From Schaalia turicensis ACS-279-V-Col4 (GTDB taxonomy: Bacteria; Actinomycetota; Actinomycetes; Actinomycetales; Actinomycetaceae), in NCBI RefSeq assembly GCF_000296505.1, contig NZ_JH815208.1:183083-247082 (forward strand): DNA of 64,000 nucleotides, in the 5' to 3' direction. Numbering within the stretch: position 1 is the first letter of the stretch; every line of letters starts with the position of its first letter. Shown one piece after another: positions 36,930-45,458 of the stretch. The position numbers were made by a program, and so were the translations under genes. The notes beneath the pieces were generated by a model. The model was not told the origin of the DNA, searched no databases, and saw only the letters and a list, made by a program, of their open reading frames with translations.

Positions 36930-38249
36930 ATGACCACCAACGAAGAACTATTCACCCGTGCTTTAGGCGTGATTCCCGGCGGAGTTGATTCTCCCGTGCG
37001 CGCGTACGGATCCGTCGGCGGCGTCCCGCCGTTCATCACATCCGCGAAGGGCGCATATGTGAAGGACGCGACTGGGCGCACATACGTGGACCTGGTGTGT
37101 TCGTGGGGACCCGCCCTGCTGGGACACTCGCACCCAGCAGTCATCGAAGCCGTTCAGAAGGCGGCAGCGAAAGGCTTGTCGTTTGGTGCGCCGACCGAGG
37201 CGGAAGTTGAACTCGCCGAACTGATCCGTTCCAGGGTGAGCGCCGCCGAGCGCGTCCGTTTCGTCTCCACCGGCACTGAAGCCACCATGACCGCCATGCG
37301 TCTGGCACGCGGAGCGACCGGTCGCGACCTGATCGTGAAGTTTGCCGGCTGCTACCACGGGCATTCTGACGCCTTGCTTGCGGCCGCCGGATCGGGTGTT
37401 GCTACCGGAGGTTTGCCCGGATCCGCGGGCGTGCCGACTGCGGTCACCGCTCAGACGATCGTGTTGCCCTACCACGATGAGGTGGCCCTCGAAGAATGCT
37501 TTGCCACCCGCGGTCAAGAAATTGCCGCCGTCATCTGCGAAGGTGCGCCGGCCAATATGGGCGTCGTTGATCCCGGATCGTTCAACCTAGCGATTCGTCG
37601 CGTCACTGAAAAGTACGGTGCGCTGATGATCTTGGACGAGGTATTGACCGGCTTCCGCGTTTCCGCCGGCGGAATGTGGGGCTTGCGTTCAGCATCCGAA
37701 GGTGGTTGGGCACCCGATCTTTTCGCGTTCGGGAAGGTTGTCGGTGGCGGTATGCCACTGGCGGCGGTCGGCGGACGCGCAGATGTGATGAACCTGCTGG
37801 CTCCGCTCGGTCCCGTCTATCAGGCAGGAACCCTGTCCGGCAATCCGCTGGCGACCGCAGCCGGTATTGCCACCCTGAAGCTTGCCAATCAGGGCGTGTA
37901 CGACCATGTTGACTCAGCCGCGCAGACGGTCATCGACATCGTGTCGTCCGCCCTTGTCGCCGAGGGTGTCCCCTTCGGCATTCAGCGCGCCGGTTCACTG
38001 TTCTCCATCGCATTTGGGGACGAGGCCGCGCAGGCTCCACTGATCAACTACGCCCAAATGCAGGCTCAGGACACGTGGCGTCACCCGGCGTTCTTCCACG
38101 CTTTCCTTGATGCCGGCGTTTCCTTGCCACCGTCGCTCTTCGAAGCGTGGTTCGTGTCAGCCTCGCATGGCGAACGGGAGTTTGAAGCAATTGCCGCGGC
38201 GGCTCCCATAGCGGCGCGCGCAGCGGCACGCGCCGTAAAGCCACAGTGA
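36930..38249 (+). CDS. hemL: Glutamate-1-semialdehyde 2,1-aminomutase
   Basis: This 439-residue PLP enzyme turns the HemA product into 5-aminolevulinate. The PLP lysine is K269 in [23 protein letters not shown] at the N-terminus and [17 protein letters not shown] are family signatures. It has its own likely promoter (TAGACT at 36903-36908) and CGGAGAA before the ATG, so it need not depend on hemCDB. A copy of the dispersed TTGACGAGGC motif (reverse strand, 36876-36890) lies just upstream. A strong hairpin follows the gene. Confidence 0.95.
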   Translation: MTTNEELFTRALGVIPGGVDSPVRAYGSVGGVPPFITSAKGAYVKDATGRTYVDLVCSWGPALLGHSHPAVIEAVQKAAAKGLSFGAPTEAEVELAELIRSRVSAAERVRFVSTGTEATMTAMRLARGATGRDLIVKFAGCYHGHSDALLAAAGSGVATGGLPGSAGVPTAVTAQTIVLPYHDEVALEECFATRGQEIAAVICEGAPANMGVVDPGSFNLAIRRVTEKYGALMILDEVLTGFRVSAGGMWGLRSASEGGWAPDLFAFGKVVGGGMPLAAVGGRADVMNLLAPLGPVYQAGTLSGNPLATAAGIATLKLANQGVYDHVDSAAQTVIDIVSSALVAEGVPFGIQRAGSLFSIAFGDEAAQAPLINYAQMQAQDTWRHPAFFHAFLDAGVSLPPSLFEAWFVSASHGEREFEAIAAAAPIAARAAARAVKPQ

Positions 38250-38307
38250 GGGCTCGCCGCGCCCCCACAATCTGACGAGACTATCAGAGCACTACCCCCT
38301 GATAGGG

Positions 38308-38350
38308 CGTGCCCGCTACCTGGTTTCCCCGACAGCGGGCACGTCTTTCT
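38308..38350 (+). terminator. Terminator after hemL
   Basis: CGTGCCCGCT (38308-38317) pairs perfectly with AGCGGGCACG (38334-38343), followed by TCTTTCT, about 60 bases after the hemL stop. Confidence 0.7.
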
Positions 38351-38358
38351 AGACGCTT

Positions 38359-38434
38359 CTTCTACGCGAGTATCTTGAGGGAGCTACGGCTTAGAAGGGC
38401 GCGTAGAAGTCACGACTCATAAAAGCGCCGTAGC
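38359..38434. ncRNA. Candidate structured RNA with pseudoknot topology
   Basis: Two perfect inverted repeats interleave: CTTCTACGCG (38359-38368) with CGCGTAGAAG (38400-38409), and GCTACGGC (38383-38390) with GCCGTAGC (38427-38434). The order A-B-A'-B' is that of an H-type pseudoknot. It lies between the hemL terminator and the nagA-side hairpin, with no reading frame. It could be an RNA element or a DNA site; no family is recognised. Confidence 0.35.
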
Positions 38435-38476
38435 CCGCGGAGGCATTCCAACACAGCACACGTATGCCCTATACGC

Positions 38477-38518
38477 CACGGTGTCCCCGCCGACTTGCTC
38501 ATCAGCGGGGACACCGTG
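38477..38518. terminator. Hairpin downstream of nagA
   Basis: CACGGTGTCCCCGC (38477-38490) pairs perfectly over 14 bp with 38505-38518. It lies 34 bases beyond the nagA stop on the minus strand and probably ends the nagBA transcript. There is no clear U-run. Confidence 0.6.
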
Positions 38519-38551
38519 CGCTCAATGCGTGAAAACAGCAACCAGATTGGC

Positions 38552-39769
38552 CTACTTCAGACGCTGGCCTTCCCTGTAGACCTCAGCAACCTCAAAGCCC
38601 TCGGTAAAGACAACGGCATTCAGGACGACACCAGGCTCGAAAGTAAGGGTCACGCCAGCGCGTCCCTCGATTCCGAGCACCGCGGCGGGCGCACCAACGC
38701 CTGCGCGAACAACCTGTTCAATGCTCAAGAATCCGCCTCGCACCAAGCGTTGCAGTTCCTCGGCGATACGAGCCGTGCCACCGGCAATCGTGTCCGTTCC
38801 TGCAAGAACAGCAACACCGTCAGTGATGTCCACGTCCAAGCCACCTAGCTGGTAATGACCGTCGGGCATACCAGCGCCCGCCATCGCGTCGGTCACGAAG
38901 ACAACGCCGTGTGGGTTTTCAGGCTCGACGAAGCGGACGACGTCAGACACCAAGTCAGCGTCCACGTGGATCGTGTCAGCAACCAGTTCAACAGCGACCT
39001 CACCCGCACGAGCAGCAGCGAGCAGTTCCCGGACAGGACCGGGAGCACGGTGCGTGATCCCAGGCATTGCGTTGAACAGATGCGTCGCAGTCTGTGGCAG
39101 AGTATTGAATCCGATCTGCTTCGCGTAGGCGGTCGTCTCGGCGATGACCTCGCGAGTACGAGACCCCGACGACACCGTGTGCCCCCACGACGGGATTGCG
39201 CCGTAGTCCAACAGGAGCTTCGCAGCCTCGGTAGCACCTTCCACTTCGGGAGCGATCGTCATCGAACGAATGTAACCCTTGCCCGCTTCAAGCCACGTGC
39301 GTAGCTCATCAATGTCGGGGTTACGTACCGCTTCCGGATTCTGCGCACCACACTTGTGAGGCGAAATGTACGGGCCCTCCATGTGGATGCCAATCAGATC
39401 ACCGGACTCGCAGGCTACGACGAGTTCGCGGATCGCCGGCAATGGGTCCACCAACGACACCGTTGACGCCAGCATTGCCGTCGTCCCCATCTGACGGTGA
39501 GCGTTGATCACCGTCATGATCTTTTCAAACGTCGGCTCATCCGGGAACGAGCATCCCCCGCCACCGTGGCAGTGAATGTCAATGAAACCCGGAGTAATCC
39601 AGCCCTTCACGGACTCGTCATACGGCAGAACCTCGACAACGCGACCATCCTTCACAACCAGGCCGGAACCACGCGTGTGACCGTCAGCGTCCAGTACCTG
39701 CCCGGTTAGAGTGACGACAGAGTCCTCGTCGACCAGTCCGTTGACTGGGAGTGCACCCGCGGCGCTCAT
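38552..39769 (-). CDS. nagA: N-acetylglucosamine-6-phosphate deacetylase
   Basis: This 405-residue amidohydrolase removes the acetyl group from GlcNAc-6-phosphate, feeding NagB. The metal site HCH lies in FIDIHCHGGGG, with GIHMEGPYISPHKCGAQ, SWGHTVSS and ATHLFNAMPGITHR following in the expected order and the catalytic Asp in FVTDAMAGAGMP. I start it at ATG 39769, which overlaps the nagB stop (ATGA); the longer frame to 39784 lies in nagB. With nagB it forms a two-gene operon for amino-sugar catabolism or recycling of peptidoglycan sugars. Confidence 0.94.
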   Translation of the reverse strand: MSAAGALPVNGLVDEDSVVTLTGQVLDADGHTRGSGLVVKDGRVVEVLPYDESVKGWITPGFIDIHCHGGGGCSFPDEPTFEKIMTVINAHRQMGTTAMLASTVSLVDPLPAIRELVVACESGDLIGIHMEGPYISPHKCGAQNPEAVRNPDIDELRTWLEAGKGYIRSMTIAPEVEGATEAAKLLLDYGAIPSWGHTVSSGSRTREVIAETTAYAKQIGFNTLPQTATHLFNAMPGITHRAPGPVRELLAAARAGEVAVELVADTIHVDADLVSDVVRFVEPENPHGVVFVTDAMAGAGMPDGHYQLGGLDVDITDGVAVLAGTDTIAGGTARIAEELQRLVRGGFLSIEQVVRAGVGAPAAVLGIEGRAGVTLTFEPGVVLNAVVFTEGFEVAEVYREGQRLK

Positions 39770-40542
39770 CGCAGGATCTCCCACGCGTTCGTGTACACCT
39801 CCTTGTGGGCGAGCTTTGAGGCAGCCGCTTCGTCGAGCAGAACCGTGACGCTGGGGTGCCTCTGGATGATGGACGCCGGCCAGAGAGCCGAAACGCCACC
39901 CTCGATCATCGCTGCAACCGCGTCAGCTTTGCCTTCTCCGGTGACGATCATCAGCAGGTGCTTCGCATCCATGATCGTGCCCAGGCCCTGCGTCATGCAA
40001 CGAGTCGGAACCTGGCTCACGTCGCCGTCGAAGAAACGAGAGTTATCTTCGCGAGTCTGCTTGGTCAACGCATCAACGTGCGTGCGCGACACCAGCGAAC
40101 CACCCGGTTCATTGAAGCCGATATGACCATCTGAACCGATGCCGAGGATCTGCAGGGTCACGCCACCAGCAGCCTTGATTGCCTCGTCATAGTCTTTCGC
40201 TGCAGCCTCAAGATCGTCGGCGAAACCGTTGGGAACATTGAGGTTTTCTTCGGTCAGGCCGGTCTTGTCATCACCGACGAGCTCGCGGGACAGTACCTTA
40301 CGGTAGCCCTCTGGATGGTCCTCGGCGATGCCGACATACTCGTCAAGCGCGAACGCCTTGAAATCCGTTAGAGAGAACGTCCCCGCTGCGTGAGCATCGC
40401 GAATACGAGCATAAAGAGCCAAGGGAGTAGAACCCGTAGCAACACCCAGCGTCTTCACGTCGGCGACCGACAGGACATCAATCAATTCCTTGATAGCGAC
40501 GTCTGCAACTTCGTCAGCCGTCTTGAAAATACCGATCTGCAT
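39766..40542 (-). CDS. nagB: Glucosamine-6-phosphate deaminase
   Basis: This 258-residue enzyme converts glucosamine 6-phosphate to fructose 6-phosphate and ammonia. LGVATGSTPLALYA, the catalytic FALDEYVG and LGIGSDGHIGFNEPG are all intact. The ATG at 40542 is preceded by AAAGGAG. It is first in the nagB-nagA operon. The 240-base upstream region up to tRNA-Ser holds a GACTG/CAGTC inverted repeat (40747-40760), too short to assign to a DasR-type regulator. Confidence 0.95.
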   Translation of the reverse strand: MQIGIFKTADEVADVAIKELIDVLSVADVKTLGVATGSTPLALYARIRDAHAAGTFSLTDFKAFALDEYVGIAEDHPEGYRKVLSRELVGDDKTGLTEENLNVPNGFADDLEAAAKDYDEAIKAAGGVTLQILGIGSDGHIGFNEPGGSLVSRTHVDALTKQTREDNSRFFDGDVSQVPTRCMTQGLGTIMDAKHLLMIVTGEGKADAVAAMIEGGVSALWPASIIQRHPSVTVLLDEAAASKLAHKEVYTNAWEILR

Positions 40543-40782
40543 GGTGTGGGACTCCTTTGATGACCCAAGTGCGTCTTTTAACCGATGCCATCAGTTTATG
40601 ATTTGGACGATTGTCGCGGAATACGTTCACCGCATGTGCGAAGCGCGGTGGAATTATGCCCATAACGTAACGCCAATCACGCCACAGGAACCGGCGACCA
40701 CAACACAACCCCGCCATTCGTTGAAATGGACTAGCCCCAAAAATTGGACTGGTTTCAGTCTAGGCGGTTAGCGCTTCAAGGG

Positions 40783-40871
40783 CGGAGACGGCGGGATTCG
40801 AACCCGCGGTACGCTTCAACACGTACACACCCTTAGCAGGGGTGCGCTTTCAGCCACTCAGCCACGTCTCC
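40783..40871 (-). tRNA. tRNA-Ser (anticodon GCT)
   Basis: On the minus strand a class II tRNA folds: acceptor GGAGACG/CGTCTCC, anticodon stem CACCC/GGGTG with loop CTGCTAA (anticodon GCT), a long variable arm, and T-arm GGTTCGAATCC. CCA is not encoded. The length is 89 bases. Confidence 0.96.
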
Positions 40872-40966
40872 AGTACGGAAGTACCCACTAATCCTAACGG
40901 GTTTCGATGCCGTGAGGGAAATTGGCGCATCGAAATCACATTACGAAAGCATGGCACTCCCCGATG

Positions 40967-41000
40967 GAGAGAACTCGGCTCAGTCGAGCCGAGTTCTCTC
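40967..41000 (-). terminator. Hairpin downstream of the LAxTG surface protein gene
   Basis: GAGAGAACTCGGCTC (40967-40981) pairs perfectly over 15 bp with 40986-41000 around the tetraloop AGTC. It lies just past the stop of the leftward surface-protein gene. Confidence 0.75.
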
Positions 41001-41021
41001 GTCCTCAGGAACGATCAACTG

Positions 41022-42704
41022 TTACGAACGATCAACCGTTACCGAGTCTTCATCCTTGCGACGACGAGATATCAGTGCACCAACACCCGCTAGACCAACA
41101 AGCACTGCCACTCCGAGAAGTCCCACAATCGATGCACCAGTGAGTGCAAGCGTGGATTCAGCTTTCTTCATCGGCCTCCCACTCAATGGTGTAGCCACTT
41201 CGTTTTTCCCACCGCTAGGCTTTGCCACCGCAAGTGCACGAATAGTTACCGGCTCTTGCATGGACTGCTCGAAAAGAATCTGAAGCGTCTGAGTTGCAGG
41301 GACCTTCACCGTAGGCTTCAAGATCTGGGTCGGTAGCTTCGCACTCCACGTGTCTCCATCAACCGTTCCAGCAACCGGCTGATCGTCAACTTCAAGCATT
41401 GGAGCTTTAACTGCACACGCTTGAACCTTGGACTGATCTGCAACTGCACCCAGGGTTAAGGTAGCTTGGATCTGCGGGTCATCCTTTGAATCCAGCAGAA
41501 CGTAGTCGGGCTTCTTCTTGGAAACACACGCAAGGTTTGCTTCGCCAGGAGCGCCCTTGCCATCCACCTTCGGAAGGTAGAGCGGATCGGGCGAGCAGGT
41601 TCCCTCCGCATCATTATTAAGCGAAGCAGTCCAGTTCGTTGATTCGATACCTGCATGCTTAATCGTCAGATATGTAACGTAAAGATCCGCCTGGGGGTTA
41701 GCAACTTGCTCAGCATTGGCGACAAGTTCGAAAGAGGCTTCTTCACCTTCGGTGACACTCTTTTGGGTTTGCCCCGTTATCCCCTTGTACTGCCAACGAT
41801 CCTTGGTTTGGTGAGTAACGGTTGCAGTGCCCGACAGTTCAGCTTTTGAGGACTCCACAGTCACCGATTGCTGGGACTTCGAATCAATGTCGCACAACGC
41901 GTTTACGGTCGGGGCAACAGGAGCCTTTGCGCTGGTTGCGACCGTGAACGAGGGGACGTTTGCCAGATCCTTACCGTCAACGTTCACCACCGGCGTGTGC
42001 GTTTCAGTCATGTCGTGATCTGCCGGAGCGGTGCGAGTGACGCTCACCGTTGCAGTCCAGACATTGTTTTCAATAGTGCCAGTGGCACGCTTCCCATCGA
42101 TCGTAACGACGGGGTCAGCAGGAAAAACAGGTTTGCCCGGCTCCGGTTGGGCTTGCGAGGCAATCTGCCAGGCTCCATACCTTTCATAACCCCACTCTGA
42201 CGCGGGATTATGGTATGCACTGAGCCAGTAGGCGTTGTCGGGAAGCGTGCACGTTACCTCAACAGTTGATCCTTCGGGCATCTTTTGGCTGGCAGGAGTA
42301 CAGGTTGCAGGCAGATGCTTCCGGTCCTTGGTGTCGATAAGAAACTCGACGTCGTAGTTAGTGAGTCGCCCCTTTTCGTTTTCGACGACGAATGTTGCCT
42401 TCTTTTCTTCCTTCACCTGCTGAAGCGGGATCGACACGGTGTAGTCAACGCTGACGTCTGCTTTCGGTTCAACGTCGAAACGGCTGGCGGCAAGTGGCTG
42501 GACGGTAGCGTCGCCGAGAGCCATTATGGGTCCCGGCTGAGTGTCAGCGTAGCGCGCACGCATGGTTCCGAACATGCTCGAAGCCGGGCTGTATCGGTCG
42601 CCGGTCAGGTTCGCCCCGGCCGCCCATGCCGTCGGGGTGACTAGGATGCTGGTAGCAAGAACCACACATGTAGCGACTCCAGCAACACGCAGTTGAACTT
42701 TCAT
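41022..42704 (-). CDS. Sortase-anchored surface protein (LAxTG), iron-box controlled
   Basis: This ~560-residue secreted protein has an N-terminal signal peptide (cleavage near AWAAG) and a complete C-terminal sorting signal: LALTG, a hydrophobic helix and RRRKDE. LAxTG is the form preferred by class E sortases of actinobacteria. The body has repeated beta-rich stretches with scattered cysteines; I recognise no named domain and see no HtaA or NEAT signature. ATG 42704 is used because GAGAG lies five bases upstream; ATG 42716 is the alternative. A 19-bp DtxR/IdeR-like box upstream suggests expression under iron limitation, so a role in iron or heme capture is a reasonable guess, not a demonstrated one. 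Confidence 0.82.
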   Translation of the reverse strand: MKVQLRVAGVATCVVLATSILVTPTAWAAGANLTGDRYSPASSMFGTMRARYADTQPGPIMALGDATVQPLAASRFDVEPKADVSVDYTVSIPLQQVKEEKKATFVVENEKGRLTNYDVEFLIDTKDRKHLPATCTPASQKMPEGSTVEVTCTLPDNAYWLSAYHNPASEWGYERYGAWQIASQAQPEPGKPVFPADPVVTIDGKRATGTIENNVWTATVSVTRTAPADHDMTETHTPVVNVDGKDLANVPSFTVATSAKAPVAPTVNALCDIDSKSQQSVTVESSKAELSGTATVTHQTKDRWQYKGITGQTQKSVTEGEEASFELVANAEQVANPQADLYVTYLTIKHAGIESTNWTASLNNDAEGTCSPDPLYLPKVDGKGAPGEANLACVSKKKPDYVLLDSKDDPQIQATLTLGAVADQSKVQACAVKAPMLEVDDQPVAGTVDGDTWSAKLPTQILKPTVKVPATQTLQILFEQSMQEPVTIRALAVAKPSGGKNEVATPLSGRPMKKAESTLALTGASIVGLLGVAVLVGLAGVGALISRRRKDEDSVTVDRS

Positions 42705-42743
42705 GTCTACTCTCATTTCTGGGACTTTTTAGGCATGGCTACA

Positions 42744-42762
42744 TTACATTAGGCTCACCTTA
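42744..42762. promoter_or_regulatory. DtxR/IdeR-type iron box
   Basis: TTACATTAGGCTCACCTTA, reading TAAGGTGAGCCTAATGTAA on the gene strand, matches the 19-bp consensus TTAGGTTAGGCTAACCTAA at about 14 positions and keeps its dyad. It lies 40 bases upstream of the surface-protein start, where a repressor would block transcription. Confidence 0.65.
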
Positions 42763-42840
42763 TTTCAAAGGTGAAGGCACGCATCTATCCGCGCACCCTG
42801 ACCCAAATAAAGCCCGTCCAGCACCCCTAAGATTCGGGCA

Positions 42841-43014
42841 TTAGCCCTCATTAGCCCCAAGATCCAGCCCGCCGTAACACACCCGCCCCTCCAGATCAGA
42901 AAGATCAACAAGGGCAGAGTTTTGGTTCCACACGTGCATGGGCATCCACCGCACGTTTTGTTTGACCCATTGGTTGAGGCGAAGTTGTCGGAAGGTGTTT
43001 TCTTCAGCTGGTTT
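42841..43014 (-). pseudogene. Phage terminase large subunit fragment
   Basis: On the minus strand 57 codons read PAEENTFRQLRLNQWVKQ, then VRWMPMHVWNQ, DLEGRVCYGGLDLG, ending at a TAA. The order of NTFRxLRLNQW, the RWxPMxxW strand and YGGLDLG is characteristic of the linker and nuclease-domain start of terminase large subunits, so this is a prophage relic. Only this fragment remains; the nuclease domain is lost. Its upstream end is cut by an IS3-like element, and joining both flanks at the TTT duplication keeps the frame open for 65 more codons (43805-43999), though those residues are not recognisable. Confidence 0.65.
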
Positions 43015-43804
43015 TGAAGGGTCCTGGGTTTTGTTCCTCGGTTTTATCGAGGAGGATAAGGGCTATGGCCCAACATTATTCGCAAGAGTTCAAAGCTTGA
43101 GCAGTGTGTCTTGTCAAGGAGCGGTTAAAACAGGACCCGGCATTGTCCATGAGGGTGTCAGTGGCGTGCGTCGGGGCAGATCCCCGATCACTACTCAGCC
43201 CACACACGTACCGGATAGGCGACCAGACCTTATGGAGCGTAACTTCCGCGCTAAGCACCCCCATCAGCTCTGGGTTGCTGATATTACCTATGTCCGCACC
43301 CGGGCCGGGTTCGTTTACACAGCGTTTGTCACCGATGTATTCTCACGCATGATTGTGGGCTGGTCCACCTGATCAACCATGCGAACCGAGGCATTGCCAT
43401 TGGAAGCCCTTGATCAGGCGATTAGCCAGGCCAAAGGGGAATCTCGCCTCGCTGGCCCACCACAGTGATCATGGCTCTCAGTACGTCTCCAGCGCTTATG
43501 GAAGTTTGCTTGCCGAGCATAGTATCGCCTCGTCCACTGGAACAGTTGGAGACTCTTACGATAACGCTCTAGCAGAAACAATCAACAGGCTATACAAAAC
43601 CGAGCTGATCTACTCCCAGACCTGAGCAGGAGTGACGGAGGTCGAGTTCGCGACAATAAACTGGGTCCACTGATGGAACACCACTAGGCTCCACAAAGCT
43701 CTTGAGCACCACACCCCAACCAAGATCATCACAACTTATAACCAGACCCACGCCAGACAACTGGCACCCAATTTAAGAAGCAGAACAAAACCCAAGACAC
43801 TTCA
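43015..43804 (+). mobile_element. Degenerate IS3-family insertion sequence
   Basis: A 790-bp element is bounded by imperfect 22-bp terminal inverted repeats (TGAAGGGTCCTGGGTTTTGT at 43015 and its inverse ending 43804) and a 3-bp direct repeat TTT (43012-43014, 43805-43807). Inside, orfA begins at ATG 43064 (MAQHYSQEFKA, then a TGA). It is fused by an internal deletion to the orfB integrase core: HPHQLWVADITYVRTRAG, VTDVFSRMIVGW, HHSDHGSQYVSSAYG and GDSYDNALAETINRLYK. There are stops at 43075 and 43370, a frame change near 43440 and another stop at 43624. At ~0.8 kb it is shorter than an intact IS3 element and cannot transpose by itself. Confidence 0.88.
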
Positions 43805-44151
43805 TTTCGCGCTCAAATTGACATGAGGCACCACGTACTTTTCATGACAGAAGTAGTATTTAGAAATTACAGATAGACCCGGTAGCGTCTTCGCCACAAC
43901 GACTGCACACAAGATCTCAGGGCAGCAGTAACCACGGACATTTTCTGGGGATACTTTCAGGGTAGAAAATCTACCTTTGAGGACGGGCGGGAGGCTCAAA
44001 ACCCTCCCGCTTGGCGTGGGTTTTATACCGCTTAGTCCAGATTACTTGTACTGCCGGCAATAAGGCTTTTAACTGTAAGTAGCAGATACACAAACATCCT
44101 GGTTTTACGCAATATTGCTGGTTAATACGAGAGGAAAGGAATTGGAACGGA
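43805..44151. other. Intergenic stretch right of the IS element
   Basis: About 350 bases hold a 65-codon minus-strand frame (43805-43999), in frame with the terminase fragment across the IS, and a hairpin GCGGGAGG (43987-43994) / CCTCCCGC (44003-44010). The promoter of the LytTR gene should lie in the right part, but no convincing -35/-10 pair or LytTR repeat is visible. Confidence 0.5.
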
Positions 44152-44625
44152 ATGAAATTCACGCTCACGATTGATCCCGCCGTAACCGAAACTATCGTGA
44201 CGGTAACGGCGCGGGAGGTCGATGCTGAGGTGCAAGCGATTCAAAGGCTTGCTTCCGGTAGCCTAGATAGCTCTTCCTCCCCCGCAGTCGAGCGCCCGCT
44301 TCGCCGCCTCATCGGGACAAGTGGCAATGACGCCACGGTGTTGGAAGTGCGTGCGATCCTCGCGTTCTTTACTGAAAAGAAAGCGGTGTTTGCCCACACC
44401 AGTAAGGGTGATTGGCGGATCAAAGCCCGAATGTACGAACTCGAAGAATCTCTACCTGCAGGCGATTTCGTACGTATTTCACAATCGGAGATTGTCAATA
44501 TTGCCGCGATTAAGAAACTTGATCTTTCTTTCTCGGGAACGATTAGTGTGCAGCTAAAAGATGGCTCGCGCTATTACGTCTCCCGCCGACAACTTCCAGC
44601 TTTCAAAGCCAAACTTGGAATCTAA
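44152..44625 (+). CDS. LytTR-family DNA-binding regulator
   Basis: This 157-residue protein has no receiver domain. The N-terminal ~50 residues are followed by a LytTR DNA-binding domain (about 60-157, with VLEVRAILAFFTEKKAVFAHT, YELEESLPAGDFVRISQSEIVN and DGSRYYVSRRQLPAFKAKL). Such stand-alone LytTR proteins usually pair with a small membrane inhibitor encoded next door, and a DUF3021 gene follows after 41 bases. Base composition is lower in GC than the flanking core genes. With the phage and IS remnants next to it, this suggests acquisition, possibly from Firmicutes. Confidence 0.88.
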   Translation: MKFTLTIDPAVTETIVTVTAREVDAEVQAIQRLASGSLDSSSSPAVERPLRRLIGTSGNDATVLEVRAILAFFTEKKAVFAHTSKGDWRIKARMYELEESLPAGDFVRISQSEIVNIAAIKKLDLSFSGTISVQLKDGSRYYVSRRQLPAFKAKLGI

Positions 44626-44666
44626 CCCCCGCAGAAAACCCCTAACTCACGCAAAGGATAAAACCC

Positions 44667-45110
44667 ATGGACACTAAAAGCATAATTGGTCTCACCCTGG
44701 TAGGGGCTTGCATTGGGATCACTATCGGCACCAGTATCGAACTTATTTTTTCTTCTCTTTCCTCCTCTAGCTATTACCCGGGAGCTCCAGAATTCTTAAA
44801 CAGTTTTGGAAACGAAAACGTGGCAGTATTGATTGAGCGGCTTATTTACGCAGCCTACGGCATAATCAGCAGCTTCGCGGGGTTGCTTTATCGTAACGAA
44901 ACCCGCCCGCTTATCCTCAATACCGCCCTGCATTTCGGGATCGTACTTATCTGTGGCATCGCAGCTGGCAGTTACCTTAAATGGTGGAGCTCTAGCTTCG
45001 ATATGCTCGGCGTAATCATCACAATAGTGCTTATCTATCTACTGATTTGGCTATTCAATTGGCTAGCGGCTCGCGCCGAAGTCAAAAAGATGAACCAAAA
45101 ATTGCGATAA
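44667..45110 (+). CDS. DUF3021 family membrane protein
   Basis: This 147-residue protein has four predicted membrane helices (about residues 5-28, 57-75, 83-103 and 112-135) and a charged C-terminus (RAEVKKMNQK). DUF3021 proteins are typically encoded beside LytTR regulators and, where studied, hold them inactive at the membrane. That role is inferred here from the pairing. AAAGGA precedes the ATG. AT content is high, as for its partner. Confidence 0.85.
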   Translation: MDTKSIIGLTLVGACIGITIGTSIELIFSSLSSSSYYPGAPEFLNSFGNENVAVLIERLIYAAYGIISSFAGLLYRNETRPLILNTALHFGIVLICGIAAGSYLKWWSSSFDMLGVIITIVLIYLLIWLFNWLAARAEVKKMNQKLR

Positions 45111-45158
45111 AGCCGGGTTAAGCACCACCCCATCGACGACAACGAGGTGCACAAAAAA

Positions 45159-45192
45159 GTGTCGTGACATTGCAAACGCAATGTCACGACAC
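45159..45192 (-). terminator. Terminator of tRNA-Ser(TGA)
   Basis: A perfect 15-bp stem (GTGTCGTGACATTGC at 45159-45173, its inverse at 45178-45192) with a 4-base loop is followed, on the minus strand, by TTTTTTGTGC. It is a textbook intrinsic terminator just after the tRNA. Confidence 0.9.
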
Positions 45193-45201
45193 ATACCAGA
45201 G

Positions 45202-45288
45202 CGGAGGGCGAGGGATTCGAACCCCCGGTGCCATTGCTGACACAACGGTTTTCAAGACCGTCACCTTCGGCCACTCGGTCAGCCCTCC
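45202..45288 (-). tRNA. tRNA-Ser (anticodon TGA)
   Basis: On the minus strand: acceptor GGAGGGC/GCCCTCC, anticodon stem ACGGT/ACCGT with loop CTTGAAA (anticodon TGA), a long variable arm and T-arm GGTTCGAATCC. CCA is not encoded. The length is 87 bases. Confidence 0.96.
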
Positions 45289-45341
45289 AGTGGGATTCAG
45301 AGTACATGAAAAACATTCAAACTCAGAACCGAACAAACACC

Positions 45342-45384
45342 TGGGGCCGCGGAATGCATCATGATGACACAATCCGTGGCCCCA
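45342..45384 (-). terminator. Hairpin downstream of the AGE epimerase gene
   Basis: TGGGGCCGCGGA (45342-45353) pairs with TCCGTGGCCCCA (45373-45384) over 12 bp with one G-U. On the minus strand it is followed by GGTGTTTGTT. It lies about 75 bases past the epimerase stop. Confidence 0.65.
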
Positions 45385-45414
45385 CGGTAAGCGAGAAGAT
45401 CAGTCAAGCGTGGC

Positions 45415-45427
45415 CGGCCTCGTCAAT
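45415..45427 (-). repeat. Dispersed motif TTGACGAGGCCG (representative copy)
   Basis: ATTGACGAGGCCG on the minus strand, behind the AGE gene. Near-identical copies lie outside or at the edges of genes at 16508, 28515, 36876 (reverse), 46934, 48726 and 54178. Shorter ACGAGGCC copies occur at 7821, 51939 and 59931 (reverse). Two more sit in disordered coding segments (25584 in dnaX, 59562 in the PAP2 gene). Confidence 0.6.
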
Positions 45428-45458
45428 CAGTAACGGAGCCACCACCCCACTGAGATTC

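Noticed and set aside
40747..40760. DasR-type operator for nagBA
   Set aside because: GACTG-N4-CAGTC is a short dyad about 200 bases from nagB and does not match the ACTGGTCTAGACCACT-type consensus.
43802..43999. Stand-alone 65-residue minus-strand gene right of the IS
   Set aside because: It is not recognisable, its stop is supplied by the IS end itself, and it is better explained as the upstream flank of the interrupted phage-derived frame.
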